DNA from: Lentzea albida
GTDB taxonomy: Bacteria > Actinomycetota > Actinomycetes > Mycobacteriales > Pseudonocardiaceae
Length of the DNA stretch: 64,000 bases
Assembly: GCF_900111005.1 (NCBI RefSeq)
Contig: NZ_FOFV01000024.1
Coordinates: 62,448 to 126,447 of the forward strand
Direction of reading: 5' to 3'
The notes beneath the pieces are model-generated. The model ran no database searches, had not been told where the DNA came from, and worked only from the letters and a program-made list of their open reading frames with translations. Shown here in pieces: positions 26,629 to 35,839 of this stretch. The position numbers were made by a program, and so were the translations under genes. Numbering within the stretch: the stretch's first letter is position 1; the number at the start of each line of letters is the position of its first letter.

Positions 26629-27347
26629 CGTGAAGGGCGGCCGGCGCGGTCACGAGACCTCCGGCCGATCCACCCGCGTGAGGGCCCGCGCTCGGGCCGC
26701 GGAGCGCCGGGGGTGTTGTCTCCGGCCGGGACATCTCTCACCGGTCCGGTGAGCAGAGGTGGGGCCGGCGGGAAGGCGAGCTGTTCGTCGCTGATCTGAT
26801 CGCACGCTGCCCCTGAGCACACGTCGAGGTGGCCGAGCGGGTAGCGGCGGAGGTCGGCGAAGGCGCTCGACGCCTGGAGGTCGTGGTCGGCCAGGCCCGA
26901 CCCGCAGGTCTTGGACAGCCCCTCCACGTCCACCGCGGGAGAACAGGACGCGGCAGCCGCCTCGGCCACCGCCGCGAGATCCACCTGGCTGCGTCGACTG
27001 ATGCGTCAGGGGCCCTGCTCGCCACACCCCGCGGTGCAGAGCCGGTGGTCCCCGCCGCAGGCCGTCCTCCGCCCCGGTTCGGGCCGAGGCCGGAACACCG
27101 AGACGGGAACTTCGTTCACCTGCGCCGGTGCCGGACCGGACGCTCGCAGGAGCTCCGGGACCGGAGGAGGTCCGCTGCCGGGGTACACCGATCACTTGCA
27201 GCCGCGGCGCCGTTGTCAGCGCGGTCTCAGCGCCGTGCACCCGACCGGAGCGAGCGCCCCACGTCGGGTGCACGGGCCCGGACCTCCGGCCGGGCTGAAC
27301 CGACCAGAGGTCCGGCTGATGACGTCCACCGCGCCAGTTCGCTTCGA
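26629..27347. other. Gene-poor stretch
   Basis: About 0.7 kb without a convincing gene. Overlapping open frames on both strands are composition-driven and show no domain motif, signal peptide or credible ribosome binding site. Confidence 0.5.
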
Positions 27348-27737
27348 TCAGTTCCGGGGCTGGTCCTCGATCGTGCCGACCAGTTCGGGGTCTTCCGGGG
27401 CGGGCATGTGGCGGATGCTGTCACTGCCCTTGTGGTCGTGGGCGCGGTCGTACCGGGAGTCCAGCACCCTTCCCAGCTTGTGCGCGGCACCGGTGTAGGC
27501 GTCGTCCACGGTGGTCGCGTGGTGGGTGACCGCGACCGGCTGCTTGCCTCCTGGGCGCGCCTCGATGACGCATTTCTTGTCCTCCGGCTTGCTGCCCCCG
27601 TCCTCGCTGAGGTGGACTTCCACGCGGGTCAGCCAACCGCTGAACCGGGACAGACTGCTTTCCAGGTCGGTGGTCACATAGGTGGCAAGTCGTTCGCCAC
27701 CGTGGATGTTGTGGTCGGTGTTGACCTGGATCTGCAT
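27348..27737 (-). CDS. Short HPF/RaiA-type ribosome-associated factor
   Basis: The 129-residue protein starts MQIQVNTDHNIHGGERL and has the beta-alpha-beta-beta-beta-alpha pattern of the S30AE domain. It includes LESSLSRFSGWLTRVEVHLSEDGG, the DKKCVIEARPGG strand, and VTHHATTVDDAYTGAAHKLGRVLDSR. It lacks the C-terminal dimerisation domain of long HPF, so it belongs to the short class that binds 30S and modulates ribosome dormancy. The ATG at 27737 follows GGAGGG; the upstream extension of the frame has no such signal. It stands alone. Confidence 0.82.
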   Translation of the reverse strand: MQIQVNTDHNIHGGERLATYVTTDLESSLSRFSGWLTRVEVHLSEDGGSKPEDKKCVIEARPGGKQPVAVTHHATTVDDAYTGAAHKLGRVLDSRYDRAHDHKGSDSIRHMPAPEDPELVGTIEDQPRN

Positions 27738-28159
27738 GAACACCCTCCGGAACGGGACAGAAATGGTTCTGGTCGATACCACAGGAGCGGCCGGCCCAAA
27801 CGCGACGGCGTTCGGCGGGCCCGGCCGCGGTGCCGAGGTGGCATCACGAACTGGTCAAGCGCAACCACGTCGTGCAAGCACGCACTCGCGGAGTCTGTCA
27901 CGAGTACCGGTGCGCTGCCCAAGTGGACGCACGTGGTTGTCGGCACGCACGAACACTTTCATCGGAACATCGGGGGGCGTCAGGTCGCAAAGTCCTGCTC
28001 CGATCGGGACCTGCGGCATTTCCTCCCGGCGGTGGGCGGGAGTGGCGTTCCGGGGTCACCCGGGGAGGGGCCGTCCCTGATCGGCGAGAACCTGTGGGGC
28101 TCGTGAAAGCCGTCGTCGCAAGTGGAAGTCTGCGTGCACAGCCCTCCGGCGGCGGCTGA
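27738..28159. other. Gene-poor stretch before an IS remnant
   Basis: No coding frame with family features is visible. It adjoins the decayed transposase at 28160, so part of it may be degraded insertion-sequence DNA, but I cannot align it by eye. Confidence 0.4.
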
Positions 28160-28441
28160 TCGGCGTTCCTCGAACATCACACCCGCACGCTCCACATCAC
28201 CGGTGTCACCGCGCATCCGACCGCACAGCGGGCGATCCGGCAGGCCCGTGACCTCGCCGGCGATGTGGGTAGCCGTGTCGAGTCCCTCCGCTTCCTCCCG
28301 ATCGACCGCAAGTACACCGCGTCCTTCGACGCCGTCTTCGAAGCCGACGAGATGAGGGTGCCGCTCAGCGCGCCCCAGACGCCGCGCATGAACGCCCACT
28401 GCGATGCCAGCGGCAGCATCGCCTCGTTCGGTGCGGCGTGA
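28160..28441 (+). mobile_element. Remnant of a DDE (rve-type) transposase, copy 1
   Basis: The plus frame reads AFLEHHTRTLHITGVTAHP, then QARDLAGDVGSRVESLRFL, FDAVFEADEMRV and TPRMNAHC. It aligns closely with the middle of the transposase at 41272-41958 (AFLEHGTRRLRITGVTTHP, ELGSRMESLRFL, RMNAHC). The N- and C-terminal thirds are missing. The DDE core cannot work from this piece. Confidence 0.85.
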
Positions 28442-28909
28442 ATGCGAGGCGGCCCCCCCGGCGGCCGGGCAAGGCCGACAGGTCAACGGTCCGAGGCTGG
28501 ACGGTCCCCTGCGGACCGGGGCGCCCGACGTGTCGCACTGCGGTCGGGGCATCACCTGCTCGTGACGGCCGTGTCCCGGTCCTGGCCTGCCAGGACCGGC
28601 GTGGTCGCAGTCGAAAGCGACGCGACCAACAGGCCGGTCACCGTGCTGCACAAGGACGCGCGGCGCCAACGGATAGTCCGCATTCTTCTCATGAATACCC
28701 CAGAACGTGCATGACAGATAGCAACGACTGTGCCGTCGGTTGATTGGTGTTGGATGAATATCGAAGGCTCGCATTCGGCTGACATCAAGGATTCTAATGC
28801 GCGACATTCGGTCCAGTGTGCGCAAGTCAGGCCCTTCGTCCCTGTTTGTGAAATGTCTGTCAGGACGACGCTTCGGTGGACCCTGTTTCAACCAGTGGAG
28901 CGAGGGTGT
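28442..28909. other. Intergenic region upstream of a secreted-protein gene
   Basis: I see no gene. The distal part, about 28680-28900, is noticeably richer in A and T than its surroundings, as expected of a promoter for the gene at 28910. I recognise no operator. Confidence 0.4.
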
Positions 28910-30508
28910 ATGCGATACATGCCATTTCGTGACGAATATCGTGGTAGACGCACGCGAATTCTTGTAATTAGCGTGCTGGTGGCGGGCACGTTGTCCGCGC
29001 CGGTCGCGGTCAGTGCTGCGCCGGTCAGCATCAACGCGACGCAGAACCGTGCTGTGACGGCGGGGGCACGCGTCACCGCTGCGGTGTCGGACCAGCCGCG
29101 CAGCTACACCGAAGCGCAGATCGCCGAACTCACCGGGCGCAAGCAGGCCAAGGAGAACCAGACCGCCAACCTCGGCAAGCAGGGACCTGAGCCGCGTCAC
29201 GGCGCCCTGGGGCCCGAGATGGCGGTGCCCGGCGGGATCAGTGCCGCGACCGCGAGCGTGCTGCGCAACTCGACGATCCCGGCGAGCGGGATTTCTGGTG
29301 GTGCGTCGTTCTCGTCGTTCGTGCAGGAACCGAGCACGGACGCCAACGGCGCCAACATCTTCCAGGTCGGCAACTGGTACGCGAGCCGGTCGACGAACAA
29401 CGGGGCGACGTGGAACTTCCTCGACCCGTTCACGCTGTTCGGCAGCGGGTTCTGCTGTGACCAGGTGACCCAGTACGACGCCGCGACGGGCCGCCAGTTC
29501 TGGTTGTTGCAGTACAACAACCGGCTCGTGATCGCCAACGCGTCCGCGGCCGGCGCGGGCGCGTTCACCAACTGGTGCTTCTGGAACATGGACGCCACGT
29601 GGTTCGGCCTGGCCGCAGGCACCACGCTGGACTACAACGACATCACGATCACCAACAACTTCGTGGCCATCTCGACCAACTTCTTCCCGGCGTCCGGACC
29701 CCAGGGCTCGGCGATCGTGCGGCTGCCGAAGTTCCCGATGAGCACCTGCAGCGGGTTCAGCTACAACTTCCTCAACCGCACGGACAGCTTCACCTTCAAG
29801 CTGGTCCCCGGCTCGACCGACACCCTGTTCTGGGGCAGCAACTGGGGTCAGACCAATGGCTCGTCGTTCCGCGTCTACGCGTGGGCGGAGAGCTCCGGCA
29901 GCTACTCCTGGTGGGACCGGACCGTGGCGTCGTACGGTTTCTTCACCCGCAACAGCGGGCAGAACTGCGGCAGCACGGACGGCGTCGTGCGCAACTGGTG
30001 CCAGTTCGCCGACTCCCGCACGCTCGGCGCCTACCGGGCGAGCGGCATCCTGGGATTCTCCTTCAACGCCAAGCAGGACGCCGCGCACCCGTTCCCGTAC
30101 ACGAGGATCGTGTGGTTCAACGAGTCGACCAAGGCCTACATCGGTGCCGGTGACCAGTGGGGCACCTGGGGCGCGATCCAGTTCATGTCCATGGCGCCCA
30201 ACAACGCTGGCCGCGTCGGCAACACCTTCGCCTGGGGCGGTGGCACTGGTACCACGCACTACTACCCTGGCGCGGCGGTGAACAACTCACCGGCCAACGC
30301 GATCGACACGTCACCGAACTACTACCTGTGGGGCGGCGGGAACACCTGCACCTCCACCGGCGGGCTCTACCGGTGGGGTGACTACCTCACGGTGCGCACC
30401 TACAAGGCGAACCCGGCCCAATGGGTCGCCGCAGGGTTCGCGATCACCGGCGGGCACTGCGGCGCGGCAGGCGCTTACTCGGAGCCGCACAACGTGCTCT
30501 TCTCCTGA
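28910..30508 (+). CDS. Large secreted protein of unknown function
   Basis: The 532-residue protein has an extended signal peptide (RTRILVISVLVAGTLSAPVAVSA, cleavage near VSAAP). The mature chain is rich in Asn, Thr, Ser, Gly and aromatic residues, with blocks such as NWYASRSTNNGATWNFLD, FLDPFTLFGSGFCCDQVT and TNNFVAISTNFFPASG. The pattern of NGGxTW-like and aromatic-rich strands suggests a beta-propeller, sialidase-like scaffold, but the repeats are irregular and I see no catalytic set. Paired cysteines (FCC, GQNC, NWC, NTC, GHC) suggest disulfides. The ATG at 28910 places the signal peptide properly; earlier ATGs in frame give an implausible leader. A clean terminator follows. Function unknown. 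Confidence 0.8.
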   Translation: MRYMPFRDEYRGRRTRILVISVLVAGTLSAPVAVSAAPVSINATQNRAVTAGARVTAAVSDQPRSYTEAQIAELTGRKQAKENQTANLGKQGPEPRHGALGPEMAVPGGISAATASVLRNSTIPASGISGGASFSSFVQEPSTDANGANIFQVGNWYASRSTNNGATWNFLDPFTLFGSGFCCDQVTQYDAATGRQFWLLQYNNRLVIANASAAGAGAFTNWCFWNMDATWFGLAAGTTLDYNDITITNNFVAISTNFFPASGPQGSAIVRLPKFPMSTCSGFSYNFLNRTDSFTFKLVPGSTDTLFWGSNWGQTNGSSFRVYAWAESSGSYSWWDRTVASYGFFTRNSGQNCGSTDGVVRNWCQFADSRTLGAYRASGILGFSFNAKQDAAHPFPYTRIVWFNESTKAYIGAGDQWGTWGAIQFMSMAPNNAGRVGNTFAWGGGTGTTHYYPGAAVNNSPANAIDTSPNYYLWGGGNTCTSTGGLYRWGDYLTVRTYKANPAQWVAAGFAITGGHCGAAGAYSEPHNVLFS

Positions 30509-30515
30509 CAAGCTG

Positions 30516-30547
30516 AAGGTGGCGGGCCGGCGGCGTCCCGCCACCTT
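30516..30547 (+). terminator. Hairpin terminator after the secreted-protein gene
   Basis: AAGGTGGCGGG (30516-30526) and CCCGCCACCTT (30537-30547) form a perfect 11-bp stem with a 10-nt loop, 7 bp after the stop at 30508. No T-tract follows, which is common for actinomycete terminators. Confidence 0.75.
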
Positions 30548-30573
30548 CCGGTGATGTTGTGGTGGTGTTGCCG

Positions 30574-30978
30574 ATGAAGCGCGTGACCGTGGTATCGGCA
30601 CTTGTGCTGCTGGCTGTCGGATGCGGGCAAGTGCCAGCGGCACCGCGGGCCTCCGGCGTCGAAGGGACGACCGTGGTGGACGGAGGTTGCCCGCCGGCCC
30701 GCGATGCGCCACCCTGCCCGGACGAACCGCTCGCCGCCGAGCTCAGGGTGACTCGAGCGGGCTCGGACGAAGCCGTCGTCACGGTCACCAGCGGCGAGGA
30801 CGGGCGGTTCCGCATCGCCCTGGCGCCGGGCGACTACACGCTGCACGCTGCGAACCTGGCCGGAACACCGCTGCCAGTCGCTCAACCGGTCGACGTTCAT
30901 GTCGACGCGAACCGCTTCGCCACTGTGGAGGTGTCCTTCGACTCAGGCATCCGCGAGGCGCCGACTCCGCCTGGATGA
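30574..30978 (+). CDS. Small lipoprotein with a carboxypeptidase-regulatory-like beta-sandwich
   Basis: The 134-residue protein begins MKRVTVVSALVLLAVGCGQ, a lipoprotein signal with lipobox LAVGC. After a Pro/Gly-rich linker with three cysteines, it has a domain with the pattern VTVTSGEDGRFRIALAPGDYTL and VDVHVDANRFATVEVSFD, typical of prealbumin-like or carboxypeptidase regulatory-like repeats. It would sit on the outer face of the membrane. The start is uncertain: an in-frame GTG at 30559 also exists and neither has a strong ribosome binding site. Its role is unknown. Confidence 0.72.
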   Translation: MKRVTVVSALVLLAVGCGQVPAAPRASGVEGTTVVDGGCPPARDAPPCPDEPLAAELRVTRAGSDEAVVTVTSGEDGRFRIALAPGDYTLHAANLAGTPLPVAQPVDVHVDANRFATVEVSFDSGIREAPTPPG

Positions 30979-31638
30979 GGCTCCTGCAGCGCGTCACCAG
31001 GCTTCACAACGGAACGTGTGCCCGTGAGGTGCTGTGATCCGGTTGCGGCAGGAGCGCGCAAAGGTTGCGACGCCCCTGATGCTCCATATCGGTGACCGCA
31101 ACTGGGGCCGGAGCGTTCTGGAAGGCTCAGCGGAGATCTCTGGCGGTCCCGGCGGTGACGTCGGCGACCGCCGAGAGCCACCGGGTCCGGGAATCAGCCG
31201 GCCGGGGAGTGCTCGCGGATCTGTGGCGGCAGCTCGAACGGCGAGCCCGACCCACCAGCCCGTTCGACGTCGAGGTGCCGCGCGAGCACGCACGCGGTTT
31301 GTGCGCCGACACCGGCTGCCACCACGTCTGCTCCGCCGAATGCTCGGGCAAAGAGGCCCACGTCCTCAGCGAGCGGATGAGCGCTGAGCGGTCCATCCGC
31401 CGAGCAGCACCAGCAAGGGGCGTGGCAGACGGGATCGGAGTTGATCACTTCGACAGCGCGATCACGGTGGCTCAACAGCAAGGCTCGTGGCGAACAGCAC
31501 GTCGGCCCGATCGTGCCAGTCACGCGAGCGGCCTGCGGGTGAGCACGGCGTTGTGGGAGCACGACCGCGTTTTTCCCATACCGCGCCGAGGCCACCCGAC
31601 CGGTGCGGTGGCCGGAGCCGGGGGGCATGCTGACGGTC
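30979..31638. other. Gene-poor stretch
   Basis: Several frames are open on both strands, but none has a motif or a credible start. I leave it unannotated. A diverged or broken small gene is possible. Confidence 0.4.
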
Positions 31639-32853
31639 ATGAATCGTGAGCACGACGTCGTCGTCTACGGCGCTACCGGGTTCGTGGGGGCGCTGACGGC
31701 CGCATACCTGGCTCGGCACGCCCCCGAGGGCGTGCGGTTCGCGCTGGCCGGGCGGTCTGCGGACAAGCTCGCCGCCACCAGGGCCTCGCTGCCTGTGGCG
31801 GCGCGGGAGTGGCCGCTGGTCGTCGCCGATGCGGGGGACCCGGTCGCGCTGGCGGCGCTGGCCGCGTCGACGCGGGTGCTCGCCACCACCGTCGGCCCGT
31901 ATGCGCGTTACGGGCTCCCGGTCGTCGAGGCGTGCGCGCGGGCCGGCACGCACTACGCGGATCTGACCGGCGAGGTGTTGTTCGTCCGGGCCGCGATCGA
32001 CGCCGTGCACGAGCTGGCCCTGGAGTCCGGAGCCCGGATCGTGCACGCCTGCGGCTACGACTCGATTCCGTCGGACCTGGGCATGGTGTTGCTGCACGAG
32101 CGGGCCGTGGCCGACGGCGCGGGTCCGCTCACCGACGTGCGGTTGGTGGCTGCGGTCCGCGGCGGTTTCAGCGGCGGCACGATCGACTCGCTGCGGGCGC
32201 AGATCGAGGCCTACGAGAGCAATCCCGGCCTGCGCCGCGTCGCCGCCGATCCGCATGCGCTCAGTCCCGACCGCGCAGCGGAGCCGGCGCCCGCCCAGCC
32301 CCGTGACGCGGGGATGCCCTCCCGCGCCGCCGACGGGACGTGGCAGGCGCCGTTCGTGATGGCCCCGTTCAACACCCGCATCGTGCGGCGCAGCAACGCC
32401 CTGCTCGACTGGGCCTACGGGCCGCAGCTGCGCTACGGCGAGGTCATGGGCGCGGGGAAGGGCGTCACCGGAGCGCTCATGGCGGCCGGTATCACCGGTG
32501 GGCTGGCCGGGCTGGTCGGCGCGATGTCGGTCAAGCCCGTCCGCGGCCTGCTCGACCGGGTGCTGCCCGCGCCCGGTACCGGGCCCAGTGAGCAGGCTCG
32601 TGCGAAGGGCTGGTTCCGTTCGGTGCTGCACGCCACCACCGGCTCGGGGCGCCGCTACCGGGCCACGGTCGCCGGACCAGGTGATCCCGGCTACGCCGCC
32701 ACGGCCGTCATGCTCGGGCAGAGCGCCCTGTGCCTGGCCCTCGACGACCTCCCGCAGCGGTCCGGCTCTCTCACGCCTGCGACGGCGATGGGCCGGCCTC
32801 TGATCGATCGCCTGCGGCTCGCCGGCCACACCTACGACGTCACGACCGCCTGA
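31639..32853 (+). CDS. Trans-acting enoyl reductase / saccharopine dehydrogenase family protein
   Basis: The 404-residue protein starts EHDVVVYGATGFVGALTAAYLA with the Rossmann motif GATGFVG. It continues with RFALAGRSADKLAATR, TVGPYARYGLPVVEACARAGTHYADLTGE and HACGYDSIPSDLG. These are the hallmarks of the mycobacterial trans-acting enoyl reductase family (Rv2449c, Rv2953), which reduces polyketide double bonds in lipid synthesis or acts on unknown substrates. The DSIPSD motif is intact. The start at 31639 is chosen because the family begins just before the Rossmann strand; an ATG at 31627 is equally possible. No polyketide gene is adjacent. Confidence 0.87.
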   Translation: MNREHDVVVYGATGFVGALTAAYLARHAPEGVRFALAGRSADKLAATRASLPVAAREWPLVVADAGDPVALAALAASTRVLATTVGPYARYGLPVVEACARAGTHYADLTGEVLFVRAAIDAVHELALESGARIVHACGYDSIPSDLGMVLLHERAVADGAGPLTDVRLVAAVRGGFSGGTIDSLRAQIEAYESNPGLRRVAADPHALSPDRAAEPAPAQPRDAGMPSRAADGTWQAPFVMAPFNTRIVRRSNALLDWAYGPQLRYGEVMGAGKGVTGALMAAGITGGLAGLVGAMSVKPVRGLLDRVLPAPGTGPSEQARAKGWFRSVLHATTGSGRRYRATVAGPGDPGYAATAVMLGQSALCLALDDLPQRSGSLTPATAMGRPLIDRLRLAGHTYDVTTA

Positions 32854-33694
32854 CCCACGCCGCCGTGGGGTGGCTGCTTCTTGCGGCCTCGGGAAGCGTG
32901 TCCTGGTCGTGGTGCTGAAGCCCCGGACGGATGGCTCTCGGTGTCGAGGCATCACGCGGGCCTTGAGGGAAGGTGATCCAGGCGAGCATGTCGAGCCTGG
33001 TTTGAGTGGCCCGTGGGGGAGGACTCCGGGCTGGGACAGAGGCCGGCGACCACCTCGCACGGCGCAGGCGAACTCACCGCCGACATGGGTCGGCTGCGAT
33101 CTGGAAGGGGCCTGCAGCACTGTGGGATGACATCGCTGAGTTGGTTCGCCGTGTCGGTGAGCTGGCCGGATTTCTGGTGTGGCCCGCTCGTGGTCTGTTC
33201 GGGTGGCGATGGACAGGGCGTCGTCACGATGCCTTTTGGCTGTTGGCTCGGGCAAGAGGTTGCCAGCTCGACGGTGCCGACCTGTTGCGCTCCCTTGGTG
33301 AAGGCCTGCTGCGCTTCGCGTGAGTCGACTGCCGTGCACGCGGTTCGCTCGCACCGTCAGGTCGCTCATCACCTGAAATCAGTGCTGGACCGTTACGTGT
33401 CTCGCCATGGCTGCCGTCGACGGTGGGAGCGCGGCACTGCACGCGGCCGAGCCCCGACCACCCGATGGTGAGGCGGAGCGGCATGTCCTGGACACTGCCG
33501 ATGATTCGACGGTTGATCGACGAGTATGAGCCTGCGGCCGCGTGATGCGCAGGTCAGGCCGCCCGGCCAGGTTCGTGGTGCCCGTAGCCGACGCGATGTG
33601 GCCGTCCGTCCCCGGTTTCTGCCGTGCAGCGGGATTCTCCCGCCCTCGATGCTTCTGTCCTCTTTGGACTACGTCGACTCGGTTAGAATTGGGC
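32854..33694. other. Gene-poor stretch
   Basis: No gene is convincing. A plus-strand piece around 33120-33323 (LWDDIAELVRRVGELAGFLVWP...) has some coding character but no recognisable family and no start signal; it may be a relic. The end of the stretch holds the promoter of the DUF202 pair. Confidence 0.4.
33684..33689 (+). promoter_or_regulatory. Probable -10 element of a leaderless transcript
   Basis: TAGAAT lies five bases before the ATG at 33695, and there is no ribosome binding site between. That spacing puts transcription start on or next to the start codon, the usual arrangement of actinobacterial leaderless mRNAs. A clear -35 element at 17-18 bp is not seen. Confidence 0.5.
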
Positions 33695-34078
33695 ATGGAC
33701 GAACGGAATTCTCGCCGGGACGAGCTGACACCCTTTCCGTCCTCTGTGTACCGATGTGGGAGCAGGCCGGATCCGCGGTTCAGCCTCGCCAACGAGCGCA
33801 CGTTCCTGGCGTGGATCCGCACGTCCTTGGCGTTCCTCGCGGCTGGGGTCGCGCTGGAGGCCCTGCAAGTGCCCATTCAGCACGGCTTCCGCACCGCCGC
33901 TGCGGGTGTGTTCGTGGCCTTGGGGCTGCTGTCGGCGGTACGGGCCTGGTTCGGCTGGATGCGGACTGAGCGCGCGTTGCGGGAGGACCGCACCTTGCCT
34001 TCGCCCGCGTTGGGAGCGGTGCTCTCGCTCGGCGTGGTGATCGCGGTCGTGCTGATGGTGATCGGCTTCTTCTGGTGA
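33695..34078 (+). CDS. DUF202 (YidH-family) membrane protein
   Basis: The 127-residue protein has the DUF202 signature RFSLANERTFLAWIRTSLAFLAAGVALE, followed by two more membrane helices (TAAAGVFVALGLLSAVRAW and LGAVLSLGVVIAVVLMVIGFFW). The family is widespread and its molecular role is unknown. The ATG at 33695 appears leaderless. The stop overlaps the GTG of a second DUF202 gene by 4 bp, and the two probably form a heteromeric membrane unit. Confidence 0.88.
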   Translation: MDERNSRRDELTPFPSSVYRCGSRPDPRFSLANERTFLAWIRTSLAFLAAGVALEALQVPIQHGFRTAAAGVFVALGLLSAVRAWFGWMRTERALREDRTLPSPALGAVLSLGVVIAVVLMVIGFFW

Positions 34079-34410
34079 GCACGCCGTTCGACTCCGGTTT
34101 GCAGCCCGAGCGCACTTTGCTGGCGTGGCGGCGCACGTGTCTGGCTCTCGCCGTGGCGTGCGCGACGTCCGTGAAGTTCGCGGCCGAGGCCGTCGGTGGT
34201 GGTCTCGCGGTCGGGCTCGGGTTGGCGGGGATCGCGCTGGCCGGGTGGGCGTACCTGGCCTCGGCGCTCCGCTACGGGCGGGTGCTCCGGGGCCTGGTCC
34301 GTGCCGGGACCGCGCCCTCGCCCGGTGTGCCGGTGCTGGCACTGGCCGCCACGACGGTGCTGCTCGGGCTGGCCTGCGTCGCCTACCTCGTCCACCGCGT
34401 TCTCGGTTAG
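34075..34410 (+). CDS. DUF202 family membrane protein
   Basis: The 111-residue product reads GLQPERTLLAWRRTCLALAVA near the N-terminus, the same ERTxLAWxRT motif as its neighbour, then two further hydrophobic segments (GLAVGLGLAGIALAGWAYLAS and VPVLALAATTVLLGLACVAYLV). The GTG start lies in a 4-bp overlap with the first DUF202 gene. Its stop overlaps the end of the convergent isomerase pseudogene. Confidence 0.88.
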   Translation: MSTPFDSGLQPERTLLAWRRTCLALAVACATSVKFAAEAVGGGLAVGLGLAGIALAGWAYLASALRYGRVLRGLVRAGTAPSPGVPVLALAATTVLLGLACVAYLVHRVLG

Positions 34411-35020
34411 AGCCACTGCGGGAGCGGGCTGGCCCGATGCGGTGACGACGTCGTGGAAGGCGCGCCCCGCCAGCCAGGCGGCGATCTCGGCTGCCTCGCC
34501 GTGCACTTCGGGAACGGTGCCGCGTCTGGCGCGGATCTCCGTTGTCAGTGCGGTGGTGAAGTCTCTCGGCAGAGCGGCGAACGGGACATCGGTGGCGAGG
34601 TCGACGGCGTGCACCACCAGTTCGCGGGCACGCAACCACGGCTCTTCGCTCGCGGGCAACCTTCGGCCTTGCGCGGTGCGGATTCGCGCGTTCCACTGTT
34701 CGTCCGTCATCCGGGCCGGAGCGTCGTCCAGTGCGGATGCGCTGACGTCGAAACAGTCGCGCAGCCGTGCGCCTGGCAGCGTGGCGCCCTGCTCGATCGC
34801 ATCGAGCCGTGCCTGCGGCGACGGGTACATCGGCGTCTCGGCACCGGTGCGGTCCCCGTCGCGAGGTTCGTCAGCCCTTCGGCGTTGCCTGCGAGGTGAG
34901 CGACGAGGTGCTTGCGGGTCCGACCCGGCAGCGCGGTCGAGACGTACCGCACCAGGTGCACGGGGTCGAAGAGCAGGTCTCCGGTGTTGTGCCGTTGCAT
35001 CACGACCCCGTCGGCGCTGC
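34407..35020 (-). pseudogene. Mycothiol-dependent maleylpyruvate isomerase-family gene, frameshifted and truncated
   Basis: Clear family segments occur in order on the minus strand: LPGRTRKHLVAHLAGNAEGL near 34930, then in another frame ETPMYPSPQARLDAIEQGA near 34820, PWLRARELVVHAVDLATDV near 34610, and the canonical end SPLPQWL before a stop at 34407, in a third frame. Frame changes are needed near 34850 and 34435. The N-terminus upstream of LPGRTR is replaced by unrelated sequence. The family isomerises maleylpyruvate or makes mycothiol conjugates; this copy should be inactive. Confidence 0.75.
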
Positions 35021-35111
35021 TTGTGAAGTCCCGCAACGGTCGCACGCCGCCGACGTCGTCAGGCGTCACGAGCTCGCGGGAAATGATGTCGTTGGCGACG
35101 CTCGGTCCGCG

Positions 35112-35630
35112 TCACGCTGACCAACCGCAACGCCGGTACCGGCCGCACGGGTCAGGCCGGGTAGGGAGTCGGGCGGGCCGGTTGTGCGGCTGTGCGTTCG
35201 CCGCCGGTTCGCCCAGCTCGGCGACGAGCTTCCCGATCGCGCGCAGCGCGTCGTGTTCGGCGTACTCCGCCTGGAGTCGCCGTGCGGCCGAGCGGAAGGA
35301 GTCGTCGCCCAGCACGGTGCCGACCGTCTTGCGGATGTCTTCGGCGTGCGGCCTGCCGGTGGCGAGTTTCACGGCCGCACCGGTCCACGCCGCGTGCGCC
35401 GTGGAGTCCATCTTCTCCTCGGTCTCCCCTGCCGGCACGAGCGGAACGCCGCATCCGAGCGCCTGCTGCACGCCGCCGAACCCGCCGTTGCAGACGAACA
35501 CGTCGACGTGCGGCAACAGCTTCGAATACGGGACGTAGTCCGTGGCACGGACGTTGGGCGGCAACGGTCCCAGCACGTCGACGGGCTGCCGGCCGGTCGT
35601 GGCGATCACCAGGCAGTCCTGGCCCACCAT
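35112..35630 (-). pseudogene. C-terminal fragment of a macrolide-type (GT-B) glycosyltransferase
   Basis: About 150 residues match the acceptor-side end of MGT-family glycosyltransferases: VIATTGRQPVDVLGPLPPNV, DYVPYSKLLPHVDVFVCNGG, then GGVQQALGCGVPLVPAG, the nucleotide-diphosphate-sugar binding motif. The family is about 400 residues long, so more than half is gone. The fragment abuts a TauE fragment on the other strand at about 35620, which marks a rearrangement junction. Confidence 0.78.
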
Positions 35631-35838
35631 GCTCGTGGCCTTCGCCCGCTACAGCAGGGACAACAGCTTCAGCGTCCTGCGTCAGAACCTGCGCTTCGCC
35701 ACCGTCATGGTCGCCGGGTCGATCGTCGGCGCCCTGCTCGGCGGACTGCTCCTCGGAGTCGTCCCCGACCTGGTCCTGATCCCCGCGCTCGCGATCATCC
35801 TGCTGATCTCAGCGGTGAAGATCGCTCGTCATGACTGA
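35618..35838 (+). pseudogene. C-terminal fragment of a TauE/SafE-type sulfite exporter family protein
   Basis: The plus frame reads PTMLVAFARYSRDNSF and then two membrane helices (VMVAGSIVGALLGGLLLGVV and LVLIPALAIILLISAVKI), ending IARHD. This is the C-terminal quarter of a TauE/SafE permease. The remainder is absent upstream, where the antisense of the glycosyltransferase fragment begins instead. Confidence 0.75.
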
Positions 35839-35839
35839 G

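Noticed and set aside
26460..26984. Minus-strand frame with CGSG and CSGAACDQ motifs after the methyltransferase gene
   Set aside because: It extends antisense into the methyltransferase gene, lacks a ribosome binding site and matches no known family.
27980..30259. Long minus-strand frame (759 codons) covering the secreted-protein gene
   Set aside because: It runs antisense through a signal-peptide protein and an IS remnant, and its composition is that of a reverse-frame shadow.
31462..33372. Long minus-strand open frame (636 codons) opposite the enoyl-reductase gene
   Set aside because: It is antisense to a clear gene with a Rossmann fold; its product is Arg/Gly/His-rich without motifs and has no ribosome binding site. 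High GC keeps the shadow frame open.
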